DNA of 64,000 nucleotides from Flavobacterium aquiphilum (GTDB lineage Bacteria > Bacteroidota > Bacteroidia > Flavobacteriales > Flavobacteriaceae): contig NZ_CP114288.1 of NCBI RefSeq assembly GCF_027111335.1, positions 2,480,001 through 2,544,000 of the forward strand. The letters run 5' to 3'. Below the pieces are notes generated by a model, which was not told where the DNA came from, searched no databases, and saw only the letters and a list, made by a program, of their open reading frames with translations. Shown in pieces: positions 1 through 10,547 of this stretch (position 1 is its first letter; every line of letters begins with the position of its first letter). The translations under genes were made by a program, and so were the position numbers.

Positions 1-1872
1 CGATTATCCGGCTGGGACTTATGCAGGTTATAGAATTAATTCTGGCGGATTATTGGATGTAAATTTGCTTGGGGGAATAACAATCAAAACGTATTTGAAT
101 GGCACTTTTAGAGAATCAGTTACCGCTGCTTCTCTCTTGAGTTTAGGATTGCTTAAATTTACAGGTAGTGATTATGTTGTGGGGTTCAATACAAAAATGG
201 GTTTTGATGCTATTGAAATTTCCGTAGGTGGTTTGGTGGGTTTGTTAACTAGTGTGAACGTCTATTATCCTGTAATAAGAAGTTATTGTCAAGGCCCTGC
301 ATTGACTTGTAATACGGCAACAGCAATGAACCTGCCGACTTATCCGGTTTATATAAATGGTGATCATACAGGGATTAGTGCTGTGGCATGTGTTAATTGT
401 TCAGTGGATAATGCTGAAAATGCAATTAGCTCAGACGCAAATGATTTTGCTCAAATTAATTTAACTGCTGGGATAGCTGCATTGGGAAGGCTTTCAGTTA
501 AAGACCAATTTACTGATTACCCAGCGGGGACATATGCCGGTTTTGAAATTGAAAACACCAATTTGCTAACTGTTTCAGCTTTAGCAAATGTAACAGTAAC
601 CACTTACCTTAATGGAGTTCTTAAAGAAACAATTTCCGGAAATAATTTAGTAGCCGGGACTAATTTATTAAACACTTCAGGTCGAAACAAAATTGGTTTT
701 GTTTCAACTACTGACTTTGATGAAGTTCAAATTTCATTAAATCAAATATTAGGAGTGACTTTAGGGACTACAAAAGTGTATAATGCTGTTTTCGAAAAAT
801 TTTGTGCAGGACCAGCTTTGGCATGTAACACACAAACTGAGATGGTGGCTCCAACTTATCCTGTTTACATTAATGGTGAAAATACAGGTATTGGAGGAGC
901 AGTCTGTGCCTTATGTTCTGTGAAAAATACTGAAAAGTTAATCGATAATGATGCATCTACTTATGCAGAAATTGATTTAACTACAGGAGTATTAGCATCA
1001 GGAAGTATTTCGGTAAAAGATCAAATAACAGATTATCCTTCAGGTTCATTTGTAGGTTTTACTGTTGAAAATCCTTCATTGCTGAATGTTAATGCTTTGG
1101 ATGCAATTGCAATAACAACTTACCTTAATGGGGTTCTTCAGGAGAGTAAATCTGGGAATACAGCTTTGGCTATAGTTGGAACCAATCTTCTGTTAGGAAG
1201 TAGTAAACAGACTATTGGGTTTGTTACTTCACAACCATTTGATGAAGCCCGTATTACAGTACAGAACACGGCAACAGTAAATTTGGGGCTGGTAAAAGTG
1301 TATAATGCTGTTTTTGAGAATTTGTGTCCTGTAACATTACTATGTAATACAACTTATTCCTGGACAAATCCAACTTTTCCTGTTGTTGTAGATAATAGTA
1401 AAACGGGTGTAGATGGAGTGGCCTGTGTTTCCTGTGCGGTTGATGATACGAATAATGTATTGACAGCGAGTACGACTGATTATGCCAGAATTAGGGTTGC
1501 AGCTGGAGTAATAGCTCCGTCATCCATTGCAGTTCTAGATCAATTATCGACTTATCCGAAAGGCACTTTTGCAGGGTTTACAATAAGAGACAGAAATAGT
1601 TTAGTTCAGCTGGATTTATTCAGTGCTTTGACTGTTTCTACTTATTTGGATGGTGTTTTTCAGGAATCAAGAAATGCCGGGAACTTATTAAATCTATCTT
1701 TATTGACACCTTATGGTTCCGGTTCCGGAATATATAACGTGGGTTTCAGGGCGACTAAATCTTTTGACGAAATTAGGATTACAGTTGGGTCACTTGCCAG
1801 TGTAATAAATGATATTGATGTGTTTGGGGCATTTGTTAATACATCAGGTACTAGCGGAGGAACATTGTTTTG
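1..1872 (+). repeat. Tandem ~515-bp coding repeats, one partial and three full
   Basis: Units begin near 310, 826 and 1345, with a partial unit before 310. Each encodes a ~170-residue module with a Cys-rich start and DYPAGTYAGF/DYPSGSFVGF-like and TYLNGVLQES-like motifs. They are diverged at DNA level, so this is old duplication within the surface protein gene. Confidence 0.8.
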
Positions 1873-4800
1873 TGCTGTTATAGATGCGGTAAATGATAAT
1901 TTTCCTCAAATTTCAGGACTTACAGGAAATTCTAATGTAGCGAATGTATTGACAAATGATACTTTAAGTGGAAATCCGGTAGCAATTAGTGATGTAGATT
2001 TAACAGTAACGAGTCCGGCTACCCCTAAATCTTCAGGTGCGCCTGTGCCTTCTATAGATTCTGTCACTGGTATAGTAAGTGTTCCTGCGAATACTCCGGC
2101 AGGGGCTTATTCAATAACTTATCAAATTTGCTATAAGTTAAACGCTTTGACTTGCGATAGCGCAACGGTAACAGTAACGGTAACGGCAGCAGCCATTGAT
2201 GCCGTAGCGGATAATAGTACAATAAAAGGATTAACCGGGGGGGATGCAGGAATCAATGTTTTTGGAAACGATAAATTAAACGGAGTAGCGGTTAATCCAT
2301 CAGACGTAAATTTTAGTTCTACACCAAGCGGGCCATTAACGGTAAATGCCGACGGTACGGTTACGGTATCTCCAAATACCCCAGCCGGAATTTATACGGT
2401 AGATTATACCATTTGTGAAAAATTGAACCCGACAAACTGTGATACAGCCACTGTAACGATAACGGTAACTTCAGCTGTGATTGATGCCGTAGATGATAAT
2501 GGTACAATAAACGGTGTAATTGGAGGAGATATAGGAATCAATGTATTTGGAAACGATAAATTAAACGGAGTTGCGGTAAATCCGTCAGCTATTAATTTTA
2601 GTTCTACACCAAACGGGCCACTAACGGTAAATGCCGACGGTACAGTTACGGTATTGCCAACTACTCCCGCAGGAACTTATACAGTAGACTATACCATTTG
2701 TGAAAAATTGAATCCAGGCAATTGCGATACGGCTACAGTTACGGTTGCAGTTACAGCTCCTGTAATTTTGGCCAATGATGATACGGCAACTATTAATGGC
2801 TACACAGGTGGTGTTCCTCCAGTAAATGTCCTTACAAACGATACCCTAAACGGAACACCAGTTACCCCATCAGAAATAACTTTGACTTCTACACCAAACG
2901 GGCCATTGACTGTAAATACAGACGGTAGTATAACGGTGGCACCTAATACTCCTGCCGGAACTTATACTGTTACGTATCAAATCTGTGAAAAATTAAATCA
3001 AGGTAATTGTGATACTGCTACAGTAACAGTAACAGTAACTGCCGCTGTAATTTTGGCTAATGATGATGTTGGAGATACTGTTGGTACTGTAGCTGGAGGT
3101 ACTGCATTACAAAATGTTTTAGGAAATGACACTTTGAATGGATTTTTGGTTAACTCATCACAAGTTAACATCACATTTGTGAGTTCTACCAATCCGGGAA
3201 TTAGTCTATCAGGAACTGATGTGGTAGTTGCAGCAGGAACTCCAGTAGGCAATTACACATTGACATACCAAATTTGCGAAAAATTGAATCCTGCGAATTG
3301 TGATTTGGCAGTTGTAAATGTAGTTGTAGCATCTACAGCACCTACTATCTTGGCAAATAATGATACGGGAACACCTGTTAATGGTTATTTAGGAGGTACT
3401 GCATTTACAAATGTTCTAGTAAATGACACTCTAAATGGAGCTCCAGCAACCACTTCCAACGTTGATATTTCATTTGTAGGTTCAACTGATCCCAGAATCA
3501 CTTTATCCGGTACCGATGTAATAGTTGCGGCGGGAACTCCTGCAGGAGCCTATTCATTGGATTATAAGATTTGTGATAAATCAGACTCAACAAATTGTGA
3601 TGGTGCGAGAGTAACCATAACGGTTATTCCAGCTGTAATTTTAGCCAATGACGATACAGGAACAAATATTGAAGGCCATTTAGGAGGTACCGCTTTTTCA
3701 AATATTTTAACAAATGATACTTTGAATGGCGCAGCAGTTGCTTCATCACAAGTTAATACAACATTCGTTAGTTCTACTAATCCAGGAATCACTTTATCGG
3801 GTACGGATGTGATAGTTTTAGCGGGAACTCAAGCAGGAAGTTACTCTTTAACCTATCAAATCTGCGAGAAATTAAATCCATCAAATTGTGACACGGCTAC
3901 TGTAACGGTTACAGTTACAGCTCCTGTTATTTTGGCTAATAACGACGCTACTTCCATTAATGGTTACACTGGTGGTATAGCTCCTGTAAATGTTTTGACA
4001 AACGACACCCTAAATGGAAATCCTGTAAATCCATCTGAAGTAACACTTATCTCTACACCAAACGGACCATTGACAGTAAATACAGGAGGAACCATAACTG
4101 TGGCACCAAATACGGCAGCAGGAGACTATACGGTTAACTATCAAATCTGCGAGAAATTAAACCCATCTAATTGCAGTACGGCTACTGTAACGGTTACAGT
4201 TACAGCAGCCATAATTTTAGCCAATGACGATACTACATCTATTAATGGTTACACAGGTGGTACTCCTTCTATAAATGTCTTGACAAACGACACCCTAAAT
4301 GGAACTCAGGTAATCCCATCGGAAGTAACGTTGACATCTACACCAAATGGGCCATTGACTGTAAATGCTGACGGAAGTATAACTGTGGCACCAAATACGG
4401 CAGCAGGAAACCATATGGTTACCTATCAAATCTGTGAAAAATTGAACCCAACAAATTGTGATACTGCTACAGTAAGCGTAACAGTAACTGCTGCAGCAAT
4501 TGATGCGGTAGACGATAGTTTGCCATCAACATTAGGTTTAGTTGGTAATTCAAATATTGGAAATGTATTGACAAACGATACTCTGAATGGAAGTCCGGTT
4601 GTAATCGGTGATGTTAATTTGACCGTATCAACTCCAGCGACACCTGCATTTGTTGGTGCCCCGGTTCCGTCTGTAGATCTTGCTACTGGAGTAGTTGGTG
4701 TTCCTTCTGGGACTCCTGCTGGAAATTACACTATCACGTACCAAATATGTGAAAAATTGAACCCAACAAATTGTGATTCTGCAACCGTAACAATAACAGT

Positions 4801-7528
4801 ATCGGCAGCAGTAATTGATGCGGTGGCTGATGCCAATACTGCACCAGTTTATGGAAACACTGGAGGTAACACCGGAATTAATGTTTTTGCAAATGATACT
4901 TTGGGAGGAAACCCTGTGAATCCAGCGGATGTTAATTTTAGTTCTACACCAAATGGGCCATTAACAATAAATACTGATGGTAGTGTGGTAGTAGCACCAA
5001 ATACCCCTGCTGGAACTTATACAGTAGCTTATACCATTTGCGAAAAATTGAACCCAACCAATTGTGATTCTGCGACCGTAACAATAACGGTATCTGCAGC
5101 AGTAATTGATGCGGTGGCTGATGCCAATATAGTACCTGTTTATGGAAATACTGGAGGTAACACCGGAATCAATGTTTTTGCAAATGATACTTTAGGAGGA
5201 AACCCTGTAAATCCAGCGGATGTTAATTTTAGTTCTACACCAAATGGTCCATTAACGGTAAATACAGATGGAAGCGTAACGGTAGCTCCAAATACTCCAG
5301 CAGGAACTTATACAGTGGCTTACACCATTTGTGAAAAATTAAATCCAACCAATTGTGACACTGCTACAGTAACCGTAGTGGTATCCTTCTCAAGTATTGC
5401 TGTTGTAAAAACAGGAGTAGTAGGAGGAATAGGGAAAGTAGGTGATTTGATTACTTATACTTTCACAGTAACCAACACAGGGAACACTACTTTGAATAAT
5501 GTCGTTATTAACGATGTTTTAACCAATAGTGTAAATCTGGCAGTAAACCCGAATGTTTTAGCCCCTAATGCTATTGGAACAGCAACGGTAACTTATACAA
5601 TTAAGCAATCGGATATTGATGCTGGAAAAGTAACGAACAGCGCTACGGTAACGGGAACCACACCAACAGGCGGTACAGTGACCGACACATCAGGAACTAC
5701 TATTACGAATGATACACCTACGGTAACTACATTGAGTTCAAGCTCTGGAATAGCTGTTGTTAAAACCGGAGTTGTAGGAGGAACTATAAAAATGGGTGAT
5801 TTGATTACTTATACTTTCACGGTAACTAACACAGGGAACACTACTTTAAATAATATCGTCATTAATGATGCTTTGACCAATAGCGTGAATTTGGCTGTAA
5901 GCCCAAGTACTTTAACTCCAAATGCAATTGGAACAGCAACGGTAACTTATGCAATTAAACAATTTGATATTGATGCAGGTAAAGTAACGAACAGTGCCAC
6001 TGTAACAGGAACTACACCAACTGGCAGTACAGTGACCGACACATCGGGGACAACGATTGCCAATAACACTCCTACGGTAACTACCTTGAATTCAAATCCT
6101 GGTATAGCGGTAGTGAAAACAGGGGTTGTTGGTGGAACTGTAAAAGTGGGTGATTTGATTACTTATACTTTCACGGTAACTAACACCGGAAATATTACGT
6201 TGAGCAATATTGTAATAAACGATGCTTTGACCAATAGCGTGAATTTGACTGTAAGCCCAAGTGCTTTAGCTCCAAATGCGATTGGAGCAGCAACAGTAAC
6301 TTATGCAATTAAACAATCGGATATTGATGCCGGAAAAGTAACCAACAGTGCTACAGTAACAGGAACTATTCCAACAGGCGGTACAGTGACCGACACATCG
6401 GGTACTGCGATTAACAATGACAATCCGACAGTAACAACATTAAATTCGACTTCGGGAATTTCAATTATGAAAGAAGGAACTTATGAAGACAAAAATAAAG
6501 ATGGTATTGCTAATGTAGGGGACGTCATTAATTATTCATTTACAGTAACCAATACAGGTAATGTTTCTTTAAGCAATATTGCAATTCAGGACAACAATGT
6601 ACCTGCCATAAAAGGGACTTTGAATTCTTTGGCTGGAGGTGCTTCAGATAGCGTTACTTTCACAGCGGTGTATCCGATTACCAATGCTGATATAGCGTTA
6701 GGATATGCTTACAATTCGGCTTTAATATCGGCAATCACTTCTACAAATAACTCGGTTACGGCTGTATCGGTTGATCCGACTCCTTGTACTCAATGTCCAA
6801 TATTATCTAGTTGTTTGACATGTACCATAACTGCAATACCTCAATCACCTTCTATTGCTATTGTGAAAAAAGGAATTTTCAAAGACGAAAATGGAGATGG
6901 TTATGCAGAGATTGGAGAAACAATTGATTATTCCTTCACAGTGATGAATACAGGAAATTTACCGCTTACCAATGTTACTCTTACGGACGCTTTACTTGGA
7001 ATTGTTATTTCAGGCGGACCAATAAACTTGGCGGTAGGAGCCACTGATGGTACATCATTTAAAGGGACTTATCACATAACTCAGCAAGATATCGTAAAGG
7101 GATCTGTAACCAACCAAGCTAAGATAAAAGGAATAACTCCAACAGGAGCAGAAGTGACTGATATGTCTGACGATGATAGTCCATTGCAAGACGATCCAAC
7201 AGTTTTGGGAATTGAAGGCTGTAGTTTGGAAGTCTTTAATGCCGTATCTCCTGATGGAGACGGATTGAACGATATTTTCCGTATCAGGGGAATAGAGTGT
7301 TATCCAAAAAATACTGTTCAGGTATTTAATCGTTGGGGTGTTAAGGTGTATGAAGCTGATGGATATAATAATGATACAGTTGCTTTTAAAGGGGTTTCCG
7401 AAGGCAGGGTAACAGTGAATAAATCAGAAGGATTACCTAGCGGAACCTATTTTTATGTTATTAAATACGAAGATTTTAGCGGTACCGGAATTGATAAATC
7501 GGGTTATTTGAATATAAGCAGGGATTAA
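1..7528 (+). CDS. Giant repeat-built cell-surface protein with type IX secretion C-terminal domain (5' end outside window)
   Basis: The reading frame is open from base 2, so the true start and signal peptide lie left of the window and about 2508 residues are visible. In order: the end of one and then three full copies of a ~170-residue repeat (each with a CNT...PTYPVYING-like start and CxxC pairs); twelve ~95-residue Ig-like repeats from about residue 625 to 1797 (hallmarks NDTLNG, TYQICEKLNP, NCDTATVTVTV); five DUF11/DUF7507-like repeats (VKTGVVGG, DLITYTFTVTNTGN) to about residue 2400; then a CHU_C/gliding-motility type C-terminal domain (SPDGDGLNDIF, FNRWGVKVYE). Such domains send proteins through the type IX system to the cell surface, and SprB-like adhesins share this build. 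A PorP/SprF gene and an OmpA-like gene follow within 60 bases, as is usual for type B substrates. A TTG at base 53 is not the start, because the repeat continues upstream of it. Ligand unknown. Confidence 0.93.
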   Translation, partial: DYPAGTYAGYRINSGGLLDVNLLGGITIKTYLNGTFRESVTAASLLSLGLLKFTGSDYVVGFNTKMGFDAIEISVGGLVGLLTSVNVYYPVIRSYCQGPALTCNTATAMNLPTYPVYINGDHTGISAVACVNCSVDNAENAISSDANDFAQINLTAGIAALGRLSVKDQFTDYPAGTYAGFEIENTNLLTVSALANVTVTTYLNGVLKETISGNNLVAGTNLLNTSGRNKIGFVSTTDFDEVQISLNQILGVTLGTTKVYNAVFEKFCAGPALACNTQTEMVAPTYPVYINGENTGIGGAVCALCSVKNTEKLIDNDASTYAEIDLTTGVLASGSISVKDQITDYPSGSFVGFTVENPSLLNVNALDAIAITTYLNGVLQESKSGNTALAIVGTNLLLGSSKQTIGFVTSQPFDEARITVQNTATVNLGLVKVYNAVFENLCPVTLLCNTTYSWTNPTFPVVVDNSKTGVDGVACVSCAVDDTNNVLTASTTDYARIRVAAGVIAPSSIAVLDQLSTYPKGTFAGFTIRDRNSLVQLDLFSALTVSTYLDGVFQESRNAGNLLNLSLLTPYGSGSGIYNVGFRATKSFDEIRITVGSLASVINDIDVFGAFVNTSGTSGGTLFCAVIDAVNDNFPQISGLTGNSNVANVLTNDTLSGNPVAISDVDLTVTSPATPKSSGAPVPSIDSVTGIVSVPANTPAGAYSITYQICYKLNALTCDSATVTVTVTAAAIDAVADNSTIKGLTGGDAGINVFGNDKLNGVAVNPSDVNFSSTPSGPLTVNADGTVTVSPNTPAGIYTVDYTICEKLNPTNCDTATVTITVTSAVIDAVDDNGTINGVIGGDIGINVFGNDKLNGVAVNPSAINFSSTPNGPLTVNADGTVTVLPTTPAGTYTVDYTICEKLNPGNCDTATVTVAVTAPVILANDDTATINGYTGGVPPVNVLTNDTLNGTPVTPSEITLTSTPNGPLTVNTDGSITVAPNTPAGTYTVTYQICEKLNQGNCDTATVTVTVTAAVILANDDVGDTVGTVAGGTALQNVLGNDTLNGFLVNSSQVNITFVSSTNPGISLSGTDVVVAAGTPVGNYTLTYQICEKLNPANCDLAVVNVVVASTAPTILANNDTGTPVNGYLGGTAFTNVLVNDTLNGAPATTSNVDISFVGSTDPRITLSGTDVIVAAGTPAGAYSLDYKICDKSDSTNCDGARVTITVIPAVILANDDTGTNIEGHLGGTAFSNILTNDTLNGAAVASSQVNTTFVSSTNPGITLSGTDVIVLAGTQAGSYSLTYQICEKLNPSNCDTATVTVTVTAPVILANNDATSINGYTGGIAPVNVLTNDTLNGNPVNPSEVTLISTPNGPLTVNTGGTITVAPNTAAGDYTVNYQICEKLNPSNCSTATVTVTVTAAIILANDDTTSINGYTGGTPSINVLTNDTLNGTQVIPSEVTLTSTPNGPLTVNADGSITVAPNTAAGNHMVTYQICEKLNPTNCDTATVSVTVTAAAIDAVDDSLPSTLGLVGNSNIGNVLTNDTLNGSPVVIGDVNLTVSTPATPAFVGAPVPSVDLATGVVGVPSGTPAGNYTITYQICEKLNPTNCDSATVTITVSAAVIDAVADANTAPVYGNTGGNTGINVFANDTLGGNPVNPADVNFSSTPNGPLTINTDGSVVVAPNTPAGTYTVAYTICEKLNPTNCDSATVTITVSAAVIDAVADANIVPVYGNTGGNTGINVFANDTLGGNPVNPADVNFSSTPNGPLTVNTDGSVTVAPNTPAGTYTVAYTICEKLNPTNCDTATVTVVVSFSSIAVVKTGVVGGIGKVGDLITYTFTVTNTGNTTLNNVVINDVLTNSVNLAVNPNVLAPNAIGTATVTYTIKQSDIDAGKVTNSATVTGTTPTGGTVTDTSGTTITNDTPTVTTLSSSSGIAVVKTGVVGGTIKMGDLITYTFTVTNTGNTTLNNIVINDALTNSVNLAVSPSTLTPNAIGTATVTYAIKQFDIDAGKVTNSATVTGTTPTGSTVTDTSGTTIANNTPTVTTLNSNPGIAVVKTGVVGGTVKVGDLITYTFTVTNTGNITLSNIVINDALTNSVNLTVSPSALAPNAIGAATVTYAIKQSDIDAGKVTNSATVTGTIPTGGTVTDTSGTAINNDNPTVTTLNSTSGISIMKEGTYEDKNKDGIANVGDVINYSFTVTNTGNVSLSNIAIQDNNVPAIKGTLNSLAGGASDSVTFTAVYPITNADIALGYAYNSALISAITSTNNSVTAVSVDPTPCTQCPILSSCLTCTITAIPQSPSIAIVKKGIFKDENGDGYAEIGETIDYSFTVMNTGNLPLTNVTLTDALLGIVISGGPINLAVGATDGTSFKGTYHITQQDIVKGSVTNQAKIKGITPTGAEVTDMSDDDSPLQDDPTVLGIEGCSLEVFNAVSPDGDGLNDIFRIRGIECYPKNTVQVFNRWGVKVYEADGYNNDTVAFKGVSEGRVTVNKSEGLPSGTYFYVIKYEDFSGTGIDKSGYLNISRD
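1876..5391 (+). repeat. Twelve tandem Ig-like coding repeats (~285-315 bp each)
   Basis: Each unit opens with an IDAV-D or ILANDD motif, holds NDTLNG and closes with ICEKLNP..NCDTATVTVTV. The last two units (about 4800-5090 and 5090-5380) are nearly identical in DNA, which points to recent duplication. The others differ more, and units 5-7 use a variant with STNPGITLSGTDV. Confidence 0.85.
5392..7200 (+). repeat. Five tandem DUF11/DUF7507-like coding repeats (~355-390 bp each)
   Basis: Units start near 5395, 5750, 6103, 6461 and 6855. The first three are close copies (VKTGVVGG...KVGDLITYTF). The last two are diverged and carry an inserted D/N-rich stretch (KNKDGIANVGD, DENGDGYAEIGE) that resembles a calcium-binding loop. 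Confidence 0.8.
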
Positions 7529-7583
7529 TTTAAAAGATTTCGAGCGAACATTATTATTTCTTCTGAATAAAAAAATAAAGAAT

Positions 7584-8492
7584 ATGAAAAACCTACTAAT
7601 TGTTTTATTGTTAGTGAATCTATCAATATATGCGCAACAAGATGCTCAATATACCAATTATATGTACAATACAATCAACATTAATCCGGCTTATGCGGGT
7701 TCCCGCGGAGTTGCCAGTATTTTTGGATTGTATAGGACCCAATGGGTAGGACTGGATGGAGCACCAGTTACGAGTTCGGCTTCTTTTAATAGTCCAATTG
7801 AAAATTCAAATTTAGGTATAGGACTTTCTTTTGTAAATGACCGGATAGGAGCCTCAAATGAGACTGCAATTTCTGCTGACGTATCATATACGATTCGAAC
7901 TTCCGATACTTATAAATTATCCTTCGGAGTAAAAGGAACCGCTAATTTATTGGATGTCGATTACTCAAAATTGAATCGATATGATATAATCGATCCTAAA
8001 TTTCAGAATAATATCAATAGTGAGTTTTCACCCAATATTGGTGCCGGGCTCTATTTTTATTCGGACAAACTTTATCTCGGTTTATCCGTCCCAAATATTT
8101 TGGAAGCAGATCAATACAATGATAATGATGTAGCTACTTCTTTGGAACGAATGCACTTTTATTTGATTGGAGGTTATGTTTTTGATTTAAGTCCAAGTCT
8201 TCAATTTAAACCCGCTGTCATGTGCAAAACGGTGGTGGGATCTCCAATGCAGGTTGATTTATCCGCTAATTTTATGTTCAATGAAAAATTTGTTCTCGGT
8301 GCGGCTTGGAGATGGGATGCAGCAGCGAGTTTTATGGCAGGATTTCAAGTAAGCCAAGGCTTGTATATTGGATATGGTTATGATTTAGAAACTACCCAAC
8401 TGGCCAATTATAACTCGGGATCGCACGAAATATTTTTGCGATTTGAGTTGTTCAAAAAACACGAGAGAGTTGTATCACCTAGATTCTTCTAA
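7584..8492 (+). CDS. PorP/SprF family outer-membrane protein
   Basis: A 302-residue protein with a signal peptide (MKNLLIVLLLVNLSIYAQ) followed by the family's N-terminal pattern QDAQYTNYMYNTININPAYAGSRG, here split across residues 19-42. The rest reads as an outer-membrane beta-barrel with alternating hydrophobic strands and many Tyr/Gly. PorP/SprF proteins work with type IX secretion; a SprF-type partner is needed for export or surface anchoring of a neighbouring SprB-type substrate that carries a type B C-terminal domain. It starts 55 bases after the giant surface protein and is followed 14 bases later by the OmpA-like gene, so the three are probably one operon. The specific pairing with the upstream protein is inferred from position. 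Confidence 0.92.
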   Translation: MKNLLIVLLLVNLSIYAQQDAQYTNYMYNTININPAYAGSRGVASIFGLYRTQWVGLDGAPVTSSASFNSPIENSNLGIGLSFVNDRIGASNETAISADVSYTIRTSDTYKLSFGVKGTANLLDVDYSKLNRYDIIDPKFQNNINSEFSPNIGAGLYFYSDKLYLGLSVPNILEADQYNDNDVATSLERMHFYLIGGYVFDLSPSLQFKPAVMCKTVVGSPMQVDLSANFMFNEKFVLGAAWRWDAAASFMAGFQVSQGLYIGYGYDLETTQLANYNSGSHEIFLRFELFKKHERVVSPRFF

Positions 8493-8506
8493 ACAAAGCG
8501 ACAATC

Positions 8507-10444
8507 ATGAAAAAAACTACCTATATTTTTGTATTTATCATTAGTGTGATGAATATCTATTCGCAAAAATCGAGTTTGGCTAAAGGAGATAAAGAATATG
8601 GTCAATATGCCTATGTTGATGCCATAAAAACATATGAAAGAGTATTTGAAAGAGGATTCAAATCACCCGAAATGCTCGAAAAACTAGCAAACTCTTATTA
8701 TTTTAAAGCTGATCTACCGAATGCAGCTAAGTGGTACGGCGAACTATATGCTGCTAATCCGAATTTAACTTCTGAAAACTTTTATCGTTATGCTCAGTCT
8801 TTAAAAGCAATTAAGGACTATGAAAAGGCCGATCAAATGATGGCAAAATTCACTCAAATGAATGCTAATGACCGAAGAGGAAAATTGGCCGGTGATCAAA
8901 AGGATTATTTGGCACTTATAAAGAAGAATTCGGGAAGGTATATCATAGAAAACCTTGGGATTAATACCGAGTATTCAGATTTTGGAAGTTCTTTTTTCGG
9001 AGATAAAATAGTTTTTACTTCTGGAAAAACCAACGGAAGGATCCATGAAAGAATTTGTCCTTGGACAGGTGAAGCCTATACAAATCTTTATATGGCTAAC
9101 AAAAGTGCAGACGGAACGCTATCAGCAGTTGAAACAGTTTCTTCTACTATTAATTCAAAATACAATGAATCGACAGCAGTTTTTACAAAAGACGGTGAAA
9201 CGGTTTATTTTACCAGAAATAATTTTTTGGAGAAAAAAGGAAAAGACAGAGATGGGAGCATCTTACTGAAAATATACAGAGCAAAATTTAAAAAAGGAGT
9301 TTGGAGTGATGTAACAGAATTACCGTTTAACAGTGATAGTTACAATGTAGCGCATCCGGCTTTGAGTCCCGATGAGAAATACCTCTATTTTGCATCTGAT
9401 ATGCCTGGGACATTAGGGCAATCGGATATTTTTAAAGTGGCTATTAATTTTGACGGTAGTTTTGGATCGCCTGAAAATCTGGGAGATGTTATAAATACTG
9501 AAGGAAGGGAAACATTTCCGTTTGTTAGTGATGACAATGAACTTTATTTCTCTTCAGATGGACATCCGGGTTTAGGCGGTTTAGATGTATTTGTTTGTAA
9601 AATTGAAAAAGACAAATGGTACAAAAAAGTTTTAAATGTAGGCGAAACATTAAACAGCTCCAAAGACGATTTTGGTTTCCTGATTAATTCGGGTACAAAG
9701 CTTGGTTATTTTACGTCGAATAGGGATGGTGGAGCAGGAAAAGATGATATTTATAAATTTAAAGAGGTAAAAAAAATCCAGTATCCTTGTGATCAATCGC
9801 TGGCTGGAAAAGTTACTGATAAAGCTACAGGAGTATCGCTTGCCGGATCAAAAGTCTCTTTGTCTGATAGCGAATATAAAATGCTAAAAGTGGTTATTGC
9901 GGATAAAGATGGTAAATTCGATTTTGGAGTAATTGGATGTAATGCTAAATACCACATTAGAACTGAAAAAGAGGAATACATAACTACTGAAGTACCCGTG
10001 GCAATTCCTGATGAATCCGGATCAACATTCGTTCCATTACTATTGGAGAAAGCAATAAAAGAGATGAAAGTGGGTGATGACTTAGCCAAAGTATTGGAAT
10101 TAAAAACTATTTTGTTTGATTTGGATAAATCCTATATCCGTCCTGATGCGGCTTTAGAGTTGGCTAAAGTTTTTGATGTGATGCAGCAAAATCCAAACAT
10201 GAAAGTCGATATCCGATCTCATACTGACAGCAGAAACAGTGCCGATTATAATAGAAAACTTTCCGATAGAAGAGCGAAATCAACAATGAACTGGCTGATA
10301 AAAAATGGAATTGACAAAAGTCGTTTAACAGCAAAAGGATATGGGGAATCCCAATTGCTGAATAAATGTTCAGATGGTGTAAAATGTTCGGAAGCGGAAC
10401 ATCAGGTGAATAGAAGAAGTGAATTTATTATTGTGAAGCAATAG
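8507..10444 (+). CDS. OmpA-family protein with TPR, PD40 propeller and carboxypeptidase-regulatory-like domains
   Basis: A 645-residue exported protein. After a signal peptide (residues 1-19) come TPR-like helices (about 20-130), WD40-like/PD40 propeller blades (about 200-420; motifs such as HPALSPDEKYLYFASD and FPFVSDDNELYFSSDG), a carboxypeptidase-regulatory-like beta-sandwich (about 425-510) and an OmpA C-terminal peptidoglycan-binding domain (about 535-645, with NRKLSDRRAKS). This layout is that of the PorE/SprE-neighbour type OmpA proteins that link type IX partners to the cell wall. It is the last gene of the surface-protein operon and a strong terminator follows 18 bases after its stop. 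Confidence 0.92.
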   Translation: MKKTTYIFVFIISVMNIYSQKSSLAKGDKEYGQYAYVDAIKTYERVFERGFKSPEMLEKLANSYYFKADLPNAAKWYGELYAANPNLTSENFYRYAQSLKAIKDYEKADQMMAKFTQMNANDRRGKLAGDQKDYLALIKKNSGRYIIENLGINTEYSDFGSSFFGDKIVFTSGKTNGRIHERICPWTGEAYTNLYMANKSADGTLSAVETVSSTINSKYNESTAVFTKDGETVYFTRNNFLEKKGKDRDGSILLKIYRAKFKKGVWSDVTELPFNSDSYNVAHPALSPDEKYLYFASDMPGTLGQSDIFKVAINFDGSFGSPENLGDVINTEGRETFPFVSDDNELYFSSDGHPGLGGLDVFVCKIEKDKWYKKVLNVGETLNSSKDDFGFLINSGTKLGYFTSNRDGGAGKDDIYKFKEVKKIQYPCDQSLAGKVTDKATGVSLAGSKVSLSDSEYKMLKVVIADKDGKFDFGVIGCNAKYHIRTEKEEYITTEVPVAIPDESGSTFVPLLLEKAIKEMKVGDDLAKVLELKTILFDLDKSYIRPDAALELAKVFDVMQQNPNMKVDIRSHTDSRNSADYNRKLSDRRAKSTMNWLIKNGIDKSRLTAKGYGESQLLNKCSDGVKCSEAEHQVNRRSEFIIVKQ

Positions 10445-10461
10445 ATTTGATTGTCATTTTT

Positions 10462-10507
10462 ACAAAAAGTTTGTTTTCAAATTATAATTATAAAACAAAC
10501 TTTTTGT
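10462..10507 (+). terminator. Perfect 16-bp inverted repeat terminator
   Basis: acaaaaagtttgtttt at 10462-10477 pairs perfectly with aaaacaaactttttgt at 10492-10507 around a 14-base loop. It closes the surface-protein operon and separates it from the histidine kinase. Confidence 0.85.
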
Positions 10508-10547
10508 AAATATCCTCATCATATTTTTTAAAATTTAAGTTAAAAAT

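Noticed and set aside
1876..5391. Regular tandem repeats that could suggest a CRISPR or satellite array
   Set aside because: The period is ~285-315 bp, the repeats are in frame and encode Ig-like domains, and there are no short identical repeats with unique spacers.
53..7528. TTG at base 53 as the start of the giant surface protein
   Set aside because: The reading frame and the repeat pattern (DYPAGTYAGY) continue upstream to base 2, so the gene enters from outside the window.
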